Source: a virus
Reading direction: 5' to 3' (one strand)
DNA: 64,000 bases
Virus record (IMG/VR): IMGVR_UViG_3300046694_000136
Location: 1 to 64,000 of that record
Shown: piece after piece, positions 16,198-23,954 of the stretch
Layout: each line of letters starts with the position of its first letter
Position numbering within the stretch: position 1 is the first letter of the stretch
Position numbers and translations under genes: made by a program
Notes under the pieces: generated by a model
What the model saw: the letters and a program-made list of their open reading frames with translations, nothing else
Told to the model about the DNA's origin: nothing
Database searches by the model: none

Positions 16198-17067
16198 TTA
16201 GCCTTTCAGTGCTACCACTTCTTTGATCTGCTCACGGAAAACAGCGCTCAGCTCGTTAAGGAGGGTCATCATAGCGCCACTGATGTCTACCAGACGAACA
16301 AAGTTGTTAATAGTGAGTTCCAGGTCAGTCAACACACTACGCTCGAAGGTCAGCTGGTTAGACTTGATCTTCTCGATCAGCAGTTCGCCCAAGTGATACG
16401 TCTTGGTCAGTTCACTGGCCACGATCTCGATGTCACGAGCGCTGAGGGTCTTGAGGGACGTGTTGTACGTGTCCATCACTTCCATCATCTCGTTGAAGTT
16501 GACGTACACCTCGGACAGCGGAACCTTGTTACGACGTTGTTCATCCGGCAACGACTTGACGAACGTGTCGGCATTAAGGATGGATTCGTCGAGGTTGTTG
16601 ATGGTCCACTTGAAACGCTTGTCGCTACGACCGGTCTTGATCATCTGCTTCAAGAAGTCGTAAAGACGAGTGGTTTCAGTACGCAGAGAGCCCAGCAGGT
16701 AAACCCCCTCAACTGCACCTTTAACGTGGGCCATCATATTGGCGATGCCCGGGGTGTAGTTGGTAGGGACCGTGATAGGGACGGCGCTGTGACGCACGAA
16801 GCTGATTTCTTTTCGTGCAACCATATTACGCAATTTATTGTTGTCTACCACGTGGACAGGACGGGAGAAGAGAGCAACCTTCTTGTCAACCATGGTACCG
16901 AATTCGGAAAAGAACAGGCCGATGCCCTCACCCAAACTCAAGGATTCAATCCCTGCGATCTCCAGGGGTTCGTAGTTCTTGACCGCATCAATGAACTTAA
17001 GCTCTTCCAGTTCTTTCTGGAAGACAGTGTACTGACTCTCGAAACTGGTGTCGTCAATATTTTCCAT
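16198..17067 (-). CDS. Helical protein, probably virion-associated (289 aa)
   Basis: The preferred start is the leftward ATG at 17065-17067, with AAGAGC 8-13 bases upstream; an in-frame GTG at 17116-17118 would add 17 residues. The C-terminal half is almost entirely helical (DLELTINNFVRLVDISGAMM, then LLNELSAVFREQIKEVVALKG). Size and helical C-terminus resemble the 328-aa protein at 7049, so both may belong to the phiKZ internal-head or structural group. Function unproven. Confidence 0.75.
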   Translation of the reverse strand: MENIDDTSFESQYTVFQKELEELKFIDAVKNYEPLEIAGIESLSLGEGIGLFFSEFGTMVDKKVALFSRPVHVVDNNKLRNMVARKEISFVRHSAVPITVPTNYTPGIANMMAHVKGAVEGVYLLGSLRTETTRLYDFLKQMIKTGRSDKRFKWTINNLDESILNADTFVKSLPDEQRRNKVPLSEVYVNFNEMMEVMDTYNTSLKTLSARDIEIVASELTKTYHLGELLIEKIKSNQLTFERSVLTDLELTINNFVRLVDISGAMMTLLNELSAVFREQIKEVVALKG

Positions 17068-17156
17068 AACTGTAGCTCTTATCAGTATAGTTGGGGAAGT
17101 GTGATTTAGAGTATCCACCTCATTAATTTCATAAAATGACCGGGATTTATTAGAAC

Positions 17157-18626
17157 ATGGCGAGTCCTCTCAAGTTCATTTCAACACTTGAATCCTCCAG
17201 CACCATTACGCTGGACCTTCCGTTTTCACCAGTATTCGATATGCTGAACACGGAAATCGTTTACGGGATCCACGGGGAAGCTCTTAACAACGGCGGGATC
17301 CCTCGTAACGAAGCTGTAACCGGTGGTAACAACACACAGAAAACTGGGGTGTGTGTTCTTTCTATCGCTCGCGTTCTGTACCGGGTCGATGGCAGTATCG
17401 CAATCGTTAACGACATCGAGGATAACTTTAAGGTTAGCAGGCTAGCCGATGCAGTTGACAAGGAATTCGGTATTCCTGGTTACTTCGAAGAACACATCAA
17501 CGGGAAACGCTTCTTCTACTTCTCGAAGAGCGATATCAAGAATCCGTGCGACGGTAACTTCGTTAAAGCTAAGTTCCGCGAGATCAATGCTGCTGTTCGT
17601 GAGCAGTTGGCAGCAGGTGAAGACATCTTCGTCAAGACTCCTGTTGTCGATGAAAAGAAACAACCGATCAAGATTATTGTTCCGATTCTTATTGTCACTG
17701 ACTCCATCTCCGAAATGCACTTCGGGAAAATCTCCCAGCACTTCCAGGAAGGCGATGTAGACGAGGGCGGCGAGAAGCGTACTCGTGACCTGTCCATCGG
17801 TAACGCCCGCCGTATCGTGCACGAGGACGCCGACGTTCTGGGTTCGGTTTGTGGTATCTACCAAATCTGGGTAGCTCAGATCACCGAGAAGATCAACCTG
17901 ACTGGTCGTCCGGAAGAGAAAGAGTCAGTGTTCATCCGTCCTGGTCGTAAACTGAAGGGTCCTCGCTCGCTGCTGCGTATCCCCCAGATCGCTCACGAGA
18001 TCATTAAAGGTAGTCTGCTCAAAGAAGGCAACGAGTGGCTCTACCCGAATCCGTTCGGTCGTGATGTGGAACTGAACTCGGATTCGAAAGAAGTACCGGA
18101 TCTGATGCACTACGCTAACCAGCCGTATCGTAACAAAGCTGGCATGTCCGGGATCATGTCGTTCTTCATCGGCAGTCAGTCCATGGGGATCCAGGAAGGC
18201 CTGACCATGTACCACGCCTTGAAGTCGTCGAAGTACTTCGGTTTGGACGGCAGCAAGATCAGCCACTGGTCCACTCTTTATCCTGAGTGCAAAGTGGGTC
18301 GTACCACTGTATGGGCGAAGACTTTGGAAGACCCTAAGTTCGTTCGCGCCCTGACCATTATCTACCACCTGTGGTTTATGCGGACCTTCTGGTTTAAGTT
18401 GCCGTTGCACTATCGTCTGACCCCTCAGGAATTGTACGACAAGATTAAAGCACGTGGATTGGACTGGAACGACATCCTCGAGAACACCGTGGACTACTGG
18501 TTTACCAACCCATCGATCAAGAAACACACAGTCACCACCTTTGAACTGGTGCGCATCGCCTTGGGCGAACGGGATCCTTACTGGATCAAAGACTACAAAG
18601 ATCCGGCTAAGAAAGCAGACAAATAA
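17157..18626 (+). CDS. RecA/UvsX-like ATPase with variant P-loop (489 aa)
   Basis: ATG 17157, without a strong Shine-Dalgarno. Residues 36-63 follow the RecA N-core pattern: YGIHG, GGIPRNEAV, then a P-loop GGNNTQKT (56-63), where Gln61 replaces the usual second Gly before Lys62-Thr63. Strand SIAIVNDIED follows as in RecA, and Walker B is PILIVTDS (176-183), with Asp182-Ser183 matching RecA's hhhDS. phiKZ-like phages are known to encode a RecA-like protein in a comparable genomic position. Expected role: homologous pairing or replication-linked repair of phage DNA. It is longer than bacterial RecA and has a unique C-terminal half, so other RecA-fold functions remain possible. Confidence 0.85.
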   Translation: MASPLKFISTLESSSTITLDLPFSPVFDMLNTEIVYGIHGEALNNGGIPRNEAVTGGNNTQKTGVCVLSIARVLYRVDGSIAIVNDIEDNFKVSRLADAVDKEFGIPGYFEEHINGKRFFYFSKSDIKNPCDGNFVKAKFREINAAVREQLAAGEDIFVKTPVVDEKKQPIKIIVPILIVTDSISEMHFGKISQHFQEGDVDEGGEKRTRDLSIGNARRIVHEDADVLGSVCGIYQIWVAQITEKINLTGRPEEKESVFIRPGRKLKGPRSLLRIPQIAHEIIKGSLLKEGNEWLYPNPFGRDVELNSDSKEVPDLMHYANQPYRNKAGMSGIMSFFIGSQSMGIQEGLTMYHALKSSKYFGLDGSKISHWSTLYPECKVGRTTVWAKTLEDPKFVRALTIIYHLWFMRTFWFKLPLHYRLTPQELYDKIKARGLDWNDILENTVDYWFTNPSIKKHTVTTFELVRIALGERDPYWIKDYKDPAKKADK

Positions 18627-18689
18627 ACTTTATTTAGAGGAAGGGTGACGGAGGTTGCCCTTACCTTTAGCTTTATAAGGAATGTGGAC

Positions 18690-19091
18690 ATGATGGACCC
18701 CGCCGAGCAACGTATCAACATCCTGGTGGTTGTAGAAAGTAATTTTGTTAACCTGTGTGAAAAGCCACAGGACTACATCAACAATTTCAAAGACAAAGTT
18801 TCTGCTAAGAACGACAATAAAGCGTCGCTCTTCACGGTGTCCGGTAAGTACGGTCTGACCAACGTTGATAGTACCATTCCTGCTATTGAAGTCATGGACA
18901 AGAACAAAACGATGTTCCGCCAGATGCTGGAGAACTCGTCGACTATGTTTGACGCGGTAGTCGTCATTACTTCTGTTCCTAACGATCCGTATATCGAATC
19001 GGCGCGTGAAGTAGCGACCAACACCAACAAGACCTTCACCCAGTACGGTTACCCAAGGAAAGAGAAAAATGGCCAATCGCAAAGCTTTTGA
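18690..19091 (+). CDS. Hypothetical protein (133 aa)
   Basis: ATG 18690 follows TAAGGAATGTGGAC, with a second in-frame ATG three bases on. The frame extends upstream to GTG 18645, but the Shine-Dalgarno favours 18690. It shows alternating strands and helices (INILVVVESNFVNLC, DAVVVITSVPNDPY), suggesting an alpha/beta three-layer fold without a visible P-loop. The end overlaps the next gene by 23 bases. Downstream of the RecA-like gene and probably co-expressed. Confidence 0.75.
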   Translation: MMDPAEQRINILVVVESNFVNLCEKPQDYINNFKDKVSAKNDNKASLFTVSGKYGLTNVDSTIPAIEVMDKNKTMFRQMLENSSTMFDAVVVITSVPNDPYIESAREVATNTNKTFTQYGYPRKEKNGQSQSF

Positions 19092-19749
19092 GAAGCTGGT
19101 GCTGGACCGGATGGCTCGGGTTACTGACGGTGGCGGTAACAAAGTCATTTACGAGCGCATCTTTAAAGAAGCGTCGAACGAAGACATCGAATCGATGGTG
19201 CAGTTCCTTGAGCGGGGTAACTCCCTACCTATCTGGTCTCCGGGTGGTATCAAGAAAGAAGAATTGCGTTACGAAAACCTGATGGCGCTGTGTGAACTCG
19301 ACAAGGTCAAGATCATGCAGCGGGTGATCTCGTACGACGAAGACACCAACATCATGTCGATGTCTCCCAACGAGGCTATCGTCGGCCGGTCTGAACTCCG
19401 GGCTCAGCGTCAGTTCTGGGCCAAGAAGTTCAACGCAGCGAAGAACGACTACAAGATCGACGACCTCACTGGTCAGGTTTCGATGGAGAGTCGTGCTACG
19501 GGCATCAGTATGCCGGAGATCACAGTACTCCGGGGTCTGGGTCTACCCACCATGGCGAACGAGCTGTACAACGTCAAGGGTGGCGACCAAGACGCACTGA
19601 AGGCTTACAAGAACGACCTACTGACTACCGGCAAGACCACAACGGATGGCAGCCTCCGTAAAGGTTCCGGTACCAAGGTACTGAGCACTGTTCACTTCCT
19701 GCTCCGCGGTCGTTTGATCGACAACAATATTCACAGTAAGGCTGCCTGA
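19069..19749 (+). CDS. Hypothetical protein (226 aa)
   Basis: ATG 19069 with AAGGAAAGAGAAAA upstream, inside the end of the preceding gene. Soluble, basic and helical; a segment FWAKKFNAAKNDYKIDDLTG precedes a Gly-rich region (VLRGLGLPTMANELYNVKGG). The next gene starts 2 bases after its stop, so 18690-21012 forms one operon. I do not recognise the family. Confidence 0.78.
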   Translation: MANRKAFEKLVLDRMARVTDGGGNKVIYERIFKEASNEDIESMVQFLERGNSLPIWSPGGIKKEELRYENLMALCELDKVKIMQRVISYDEDTNIMSMSPNEAIVGRSELRAQRQFWAKKFNAAKNDYKIDDLTGQVSMESRATGISMPEITVLRGLGLPTMANELYNVKGGDQDALKAYKNDLLTTGKTTTDGSLRKGSGTKVLSTVHFLLRGRLIDNNIHSKAA

Positions 19750-19750
19750 T

Positions 19751-20233
19751 ATGTCAACGGTGAAAATGGAAAACCTGCGGGACCTGAAGGACGTCATCAC
19801 GGTGGTTTATGCCAGGATGATTACTGAGAACCCGATGCGCAGTGATCTGGCCTCTTACTTGGTGGACATGACCAAGAAGTCGTTGCTGACCTTTACCAGC
19901 GGCTACGTTGATTTCGAGAAGCTTATTGGCGGGGAAACCGACCTTTACGCTCACTGGATGAACACCCAGCTTCAAGTCATGACCCTGCTGGATGGTGATG
20001 ATGCGCTGCTGGTGCGTCACACTCGAACGGTGTACGAGACCTTGCTAGGAACCACTGGTGGTCCTGCGGCTGACGTGTTCCCTAAAGACTTTGATTATGC
20101 CAAAAAGAGAGAGCTTCCTAACCCTTCTCGAAGTGTGATGATTGCTTTGGCTTTCCGGGTCTTTCTGGATAACATCGAGATTGTCGCCGCTCCTCCAGGG
20201 ACTCCGAATCCTCCACCTCAACCTAAGGCCTGA
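19751..20233 (+). CDS. Hypothetical protein (160 aa)
   Basis: ATG 19751, 1-2 bases after the previous stop, with AAGGCTGCCTGAT upstream. Mostly helical, with a proline-rich C-terminal tail (APPGTPNPPPQPKA) that is probably disordered. It lies in the operon 18690-21012. No known domain. Confidence 0.77.
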   Translation: MSTVKMENLRDLKDVITVVYARMITENPMRSDLASYLVDMTKKSLLTFTSGYVDFEKLIGGETDLYAHWMNTQLQVMTLLDGDDALLVRHTRTVYETLLGTTGGPAADVFPKDFDYAKKRELPNPSRSVMIALAFRVFLDNIEIVAAPPGTPNPPPQPKA

Positions 20234-20235
20234 AC

Positions 20236-21012
20236 ATGAACCGTATCATTCAGTGCTATACCGAGGTCGACTCCATCTACGATCCTCGTCGTGGCATTCA
20301 CCAGAAGTGGTTGGTTCGTGATCTGATCAACCCTAACGCTGACCAGTTGTCGGATGAAGAGTACGAAGCTTACGTAAAGATGTTGCGTTACGAAGGTGAT
20401 GCTCGCTGGGAGAAGTATGTCCAGACCAACTACAAAGAACGGCGGATGGACCGTTTCGAGTACCCGGGGTTAACCTTCGATCGGAAACAGTTCAGTGAGC
20501 TGTATAAAGAACGAAGCTTGGGTGATTTCAAGTTCGGGTACTACAAGACCAAGTTCACACAGAACTTCTTGAAGACCCTGATCGATCTAGAGCTGATGAC
20601 TGAAACGCCGAACATGTTCAGCAAGATCGTATTGCACGTCAACATCTACCCTTACGTAATGGATGAAGCCATGCGTCAGGATCTGGTGGACCACCTCCAG
20701 TTGCGCTTCGGGGGTAAGGTCGAGGTCAAGACGATCAACAGTCGCAGTACCAGCCATGATGTGGGGTTCTACAAACAGTTCGATTACGTGCTGAAGTACG
20801 ACCTGCTGATTGGTGAAGATAGCAAAACGTTGGCTGAAAGCGTCGGCAGTATTCCAATACCGGGGACTACATTTATTATCCCTGATATTTTAGTTAAAGA
20901 GTCCGACGAATTTACGGGAGAGATTGCTGATCGCATCTTCTCATCGACGCTGCAATTGGCGCCGGTGTTCAAGCTGATGCCTATCCATCACTCTTTCTAC
21001 GATTATGCGTAA
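20236..21012 (+). CDS. Hypothetical protein (258 aa)
   Basis: ATG 20236 follows AAGGCCTGAAC. It has a charged N-terminal half with many Tyr and Arg, then strands (SKIVLHVNIYPYVMD, VEVKTINSR) and a C-terminal region around GSIPIPGTTFIIPDILVK. Soluble, with no catalytic motif seen. It is the last gene of the operon, before the hairpin at 21022. The aromatic-rich character suits a virion or assembly protein, but this is only inference. Confidence 0.78.
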   Translation: MNRIIQCYTEVDSIYDPRRGIHQKWLVRDLINPNADQLSDEEYEAYVKMLRYEGDARWEKYVQTNYKERRMDRFEYPGLTFDRKQFSELYKERSLGDFKFGYYKTKFTQNFLKTLIDLELMTETPNMFSKIVLHVNIYPYVMDEAMRQDLVDHLQLRFGGKVEVKTINSRSTSHDVGFYKQFDYVLKYDLLIGEDSKTLAESVGSIPIPGTTFIIPDILVKESDEFTGEIADRIFSSTLQLAPVFKLMPIHHSFYDYA

Positions 21013-21021
21013 TGGACTTAC

Positions 21022-21052
21022 TAACCAGGCAGGGGACTCCCCTGCCTGGTTA
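21022..21052. terminator. Bidirectional hairpin terminator
   Basis: A perfect 14-bp stem, TAACCAGGCAGGGG / CCCCTGCCTGGTTA, with a 3-base loop, lies between the convergent genes ending at 21012 (+) and 21065 (-). Confidence 0.88.
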
Positions 21053-21064
21053 TGTTTGCAATCG

Positions 21065-21589
21065 TCAAATTTTGTTGCCATCAAAGTCCAGTTGCTGGAT
21101 ACCTTGATCGAGCTCGTATTCGTTAATAGGGTTGAAGAAGACCTTATCACCCATGATCGGTTTGCTTGGATCGAGGATGTAATCACCGAAGTCGAACACT
21201 GGCATCTTGATACTGCCGTTGTTGATATTGGTGAGGGCTTCCATCATCTGGTTGAAGGTTATCGCGTTGTCTTCCTTCTCTTTCTTCTTAGCTCGTTCTT
21301 TACGGTCCTCACGGATCGTTCTTTCCAGAGCATCGATGATGGACTTCACGCTACCCAGCAGCTCACCGTTCTTCGGGTTGTCGAGGTAAGCACCCATGGC
21401 GTATTCCAACAGGAAGGCACGGTTCTTCTGAATCATCTTGACCATTTCGGTTTGGTCAATGTCTTCATCGTTCCCGACCATCACTGCACGCAGCTCCTCG
21501 ATAACGACTTTCATTTTGTCGGAATCGTAAGGATCTGCCTTCTTTGCTTCTTTTAGCTCTTTTGGTTTGTCGTTCGCAGGACTGTCCAT
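21065..21589 (-). CDS. Charged helical protein (174 aa)
   Basis: Leftward ATG 21587-21589, divergent from the early gene at 21643. The N-terminal 110 residues are highly charged and helical, with a very basic/acidic coiled-coil segment (TIREDRKERAKKKEKEDN). The C-terminal 60 residues are beta-like (MPVFDFGDYILDP). An assembly chaperone, scaffold or DNA-binding adaptor would fit, but no family is recognised. Confidence 0.74.
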   Translation of the reverse strand: MDSPANDKPKELKEAKKADPYDSDKMKVVIEELRAVMVGNDEDIDQTEMVKMIQKNRAFLLEYAMGAYLDNPKNGELLGSVKSIIDALERTIREDRKERAKKKEKEDNAITFNQMMEALTNINNGSIKMPVFDFGDYILDPSKPIMGDKVFFNPINEYELDQGIQQLDFDGNKI

Positions 21590-21602
21590 TGGATTATAAA
21601 CC

Positions 21603-21610
21603 TATATTAC
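21603..21610 (+). promoter_or_regulatory. Early promoter motif (TATATTAC)
   Basis: CCTATATTACTTGGGTAGAT (21601-21620) carries the exact TATATTAC core, 33 bases before ATG 21643. Downstream it has TTGGGT rather than CAGTGTG, like the copy at 45291 (TAGGGT). It sits in the 53-base gap between divergent genes and drives 21643-22680. Confidence 0.78.
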
Positions 21611-21642
21611 TTGGGTAGATTAGGATAAGGAGAGCTTTATCG

Positions 21643-22224
21643 ATGGGCCTAACACGTAAGCAAAAATATGGCATGCTAGGCACACTCCCCTTTGTTGGGA
21701 AGTACGTGCGCATGCAAGTGGATAAAGCAACACTCAAAGAACTGTTGTTGATCGAAAAGAAGTTTACTTCGTCGACAATAAGGTTTGATACGCTGATTCA
21801 CGATCTATACGATTGCCTCAAGGACCTAGAACGGCCCTTGCTGGTTAATCCGCATAAATTCCATAACTATGGGTGTCTTATCCATACTCGCAGCTCTAAA
21901 ACGATTGCAATCTACTTAGAGCGTATCTATAACAACGAAAATTTAAACATTGATACTTACTTCAGTGTGTACGCTAATTCAAAGCAAGTTGCTTTCTTGG
22001 ATTGGTTCAGCACTGAGGAAAGCGTAGAGCAGTTCGTAGATCAGATGATGGGTCTGCTGGTGTTGTCGTGTATACGGTTCAAGTGTGACGGTTATGAAAC
22101 TTTGGAAGCACCTAAGAGTAACGTAGCACTGGATCAATTGGTATCCAGTCGTTGGCTGAAACTGTTGGTTATGGACCTCATACAGGTTTTGGTCACGGTA
22201 CTCGAAGAGCGCATTGGAGGGTAG
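21643..22224 (+). CDS. Hypothetical early protein (193 aa)
   Basis: ATG 21643 with AAGGAGAGCTTTATCG upstream, first gene after the promoter at 21603. A mixed helical/strand protein with several Cys (CLKDLERP, GCLIHTR, LSCIRFKCDG) and a hydrophobic helical C-terminus (WLKLLVMDLIQVLVTVLEER) that could pack in a dimer or at membrane. Base composition is a little more AT-rich than the neighbouring late genes. Function unknown. Confidence 0.77.
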   Translation: MGLTRKQKYGMLGTLPFVGKYVRMQVDKATLKELLLIEKKFTSSTIRFDTLIHDLYDCLKDLERPLLVNPHKFHNYGCLIHTRSSKTIAIYLERIYNNENLNIDTYFSVYANSKQVAFLDWFSTEESVEQFVDQMMGLLVLSCIRFKCDGYETLEAPKSNVALDQLVSSRWLKLLVMDLIQVLVTVLEERIGG

Positions 22225-22680
22225 ATGGATAAAGGAGAACGCAAGCTTCGGTCAAGAGAGCTGAGCAGCATTTCTCAAAAGTTTATACCCGATGATTTAC
22301 TTAGAGATACTCCGGCTATACTTTTCCGAAAGATACTCCGTAAACTGGATATGGATCCACAAAAATGGGTTCGTTACTTAAGAGATTACCTAGATAGGGT
22401 TATTGATGAATCAGATCCCGCAGAGGCCAAGAAAGATCGCTTGACCAAAACGGGGAACATTAAAGATACCTACTTTCAAAAACCGGGACTGACGTTCAGT
22501 AAATTGTTGGAAGGCCTGACAATTGTACGGATGCGTTCAGTGAAGATCATCATTGAAGTTACAGACGAAGATGGTAATGTGCATGTAGTGGACGACACTG
22601 TTCGGCTTTTGAGTAAAGAGCAGATGAAGAACCCACCGCCCAAAGACCCATCCCCATCCACTGACCCGGGTTCAGATTGA
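22225..22680 (+). CDS. Hypothetical early protein (151 aa)
   Basis: ATG 22225 directly abuts the previous stop, with GGAGGGTAG as overlapping Shine-Dalgarno. Basic N-terminus (MDKGERKLRSRELSS), a helical middle (KWVRYLRDYLDRVIDES), two strands, and a proline-rich disordered C-terminus (NPPPKDPSPSTDPG). Second and last gene of this early cassette, before the terminator at 22710. Function unknown. Confidence 0.76.
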   Translation: MDKGERKLRSRELSSISQKFIPDDLLRDTPAILFRKILRKLDMDPQKWVRYLRDYLDRVIDESDPAEAKKDRLTKTGNIKDTYFQKPGLTFSKLLEGLTIVRMRSVKIIIEVTDEDGNVHVVDDTVRLLSKEQMKNPPPKDPSPSTDPGSD

Positions 22681-22709
22681 TTGAACCTATAGCCCAGAAT
22701 AGCAATACG

Positions 22710-22755
22710 GAGTAGCTGGGTATACCCAGCTACTCTAGACTGTCTTTTTTTTTCG
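22710..22755 (+). terminator. Rho-independent terminator
   Basis: A perfect 26-base palindrome GAGTAGCTGGGTA / TACCCAGCTACTC (22710-22735) is followed by TAGACTGTC and a run of T (to about 22753). It ends the early cassette 21643-22680, just before the structural gene at 22768. Confidence 0.9.
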
Positions 22756-22767
22756 GAGATTTTGGAC

Positions 22768-23889
22768 ATGGCAGGTTTATTGGAAGGACTTGACCTAGGT
22801 AAAGACGTAAAGGCCTTTAAGACCAGTACCAACACTTCAATGCGTTCGGTGCGAGGCAGTACCCTTACGCCTATCAATACCACCACTGCACGTTTGGATG
22901 AAGGCGTTGCACTGGTTAACCCTAACGATACCACGCTTAAAGATCGGATCACCAACTACCGCGGTCAGTACATTGAGCAGCTGGACGGTGTAATCGGCGC
23001 TCTCTCTGGCGGGTTCCTGAATACCAAGGACATTACCAAGGCGATCAAAGTTGGTCGTGACGGTGTAGTGTTCGACACAAACAATATCCTTAGCGCTGTC
23101 AGTACTAAGCTGGGTTTCCCGGTGAGTAGTGAAGCAGGTGCTATGCGTAAGCTGGCGAGCGGACTCAATAAAGAGTTCAACCGCTTGACTGGCTTGAACA
23201 TCGATCAGCTCTTGACAGTTGACGGTGAAAAGATTCGTATGGACGGCAACTGGCGTGGGCAGATCGGCGAGAGCTTGCTGGACACGTTGGTGGATTACGC
23301 AGGGATCGATGAGTTCGTCGACGTATCGCTGAAGACCTCCCTGTACAACAACGTGATCTACAACAGCTCGATCTTTGGCATGGCTGACATGTACCAGAGC
23401 CTCTGGGATAACTACCCGTACGCGGCTACTCGTCAGGATGCGTTTATCGAAGCCATCAACATCATGATCAAGAAAGGCGACGTTATCAGCATCGATAAGG
23501 TCATGGGGATGTTGGATGAGCAGGGTAAGAACAGCCTGTTGAACAAGTACCCTGATTTCATTGAGAAGCTGTTCACTGGCTTTACCTTTGATCAGGGTGC
23601 CCTGCCTGAAGAATACCCGGCTTTGAAAGCCAAGCTCATTGCCATTCTGGAACGGGTAGCGGGTACTCGCTGGATGTATCGTGACACTCAGTTCGGTGAG
23701 GCTTATAACCTAGGTCTGGTTTCCTCTATCAGTCCTGACATGATCACCCTGTTGAGTCCAGTTACCGTTGAAGAAGCAACCAACGAGTACATTCCTCTGC
23801 TTGCCTGTAACGGGATGTTCAAAGAAGAAAGTGCGTTGGAAGTACTGGATAAATCTTTTGAGAATCCACCGATCGTTTTGATGGGATAA
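22768..23889 (+). CDS. Probable virion structural protein (373 aa)
   Basis: ATG 22768 follows CGGAGATTTTGGAC. Soluble, mostly helical, with conserved-looking aromatic clusters (MADMYQSLWDNYPYAATRQD) and no enzyme motif. It faces the leftward 721-aa and tape-measure genes, and by gene order corresponds to the phiKZ 183/184 region that encodes virion proteins. Assignment is by synteny and style, not by a motif. Confidence 0.78.
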   Translation: MAGLLEGLDLGKDVKAFKTSTNTSMRSVRGSTLTPINTTTARLDEGVALVNPNDTTLKDRITNYRGQYIEQLDGVIGALSGGFLNTKDITKAIKVGRDGVVFDTNNILSAVSTKLGFPVSSEAGAMRKLASGLNKEFNRLTGLNIDQLLTVDGEKIRMDGNWRGQIGESLLDTLVDYAGIDEFVDVSLKTSLYNNVIYNSSIFGMADMYQSLWDNYPYAATRQDAFIEAINIMIKKGDVISIDKVMGMLDEQGKNSLLNKYPDFIEKLFTGFTFDQGALPEEYPALKAKLIAILERVAGTRWMYRDTQFGEAYNLGLVSSISPDMITLLSPVTVEEATNEYIPLLACNGMFKEESALEVLDKSFENPPIVLMG

Positions 23890-23902
23890 CAAACCTTTAG
23901 TA

Positions 23903-23935
23903 AACCCTACCTAGCCTTATGGGCTAGGTAGGGTT
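23903..23935. terminator. Bidirectional hairpin terminator
   Basis: Stem AACCCTACCTAGCC / GGCTAGGTAGGGTT with loop TTATG lies between convergent genes ending at 23889 (+) and 23955 (-). It is nearly the same stem-loop as at 7008. Confidence 0.88.
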
Positions 23936-23954
23936 ATTAATGCAACTTTATTTT

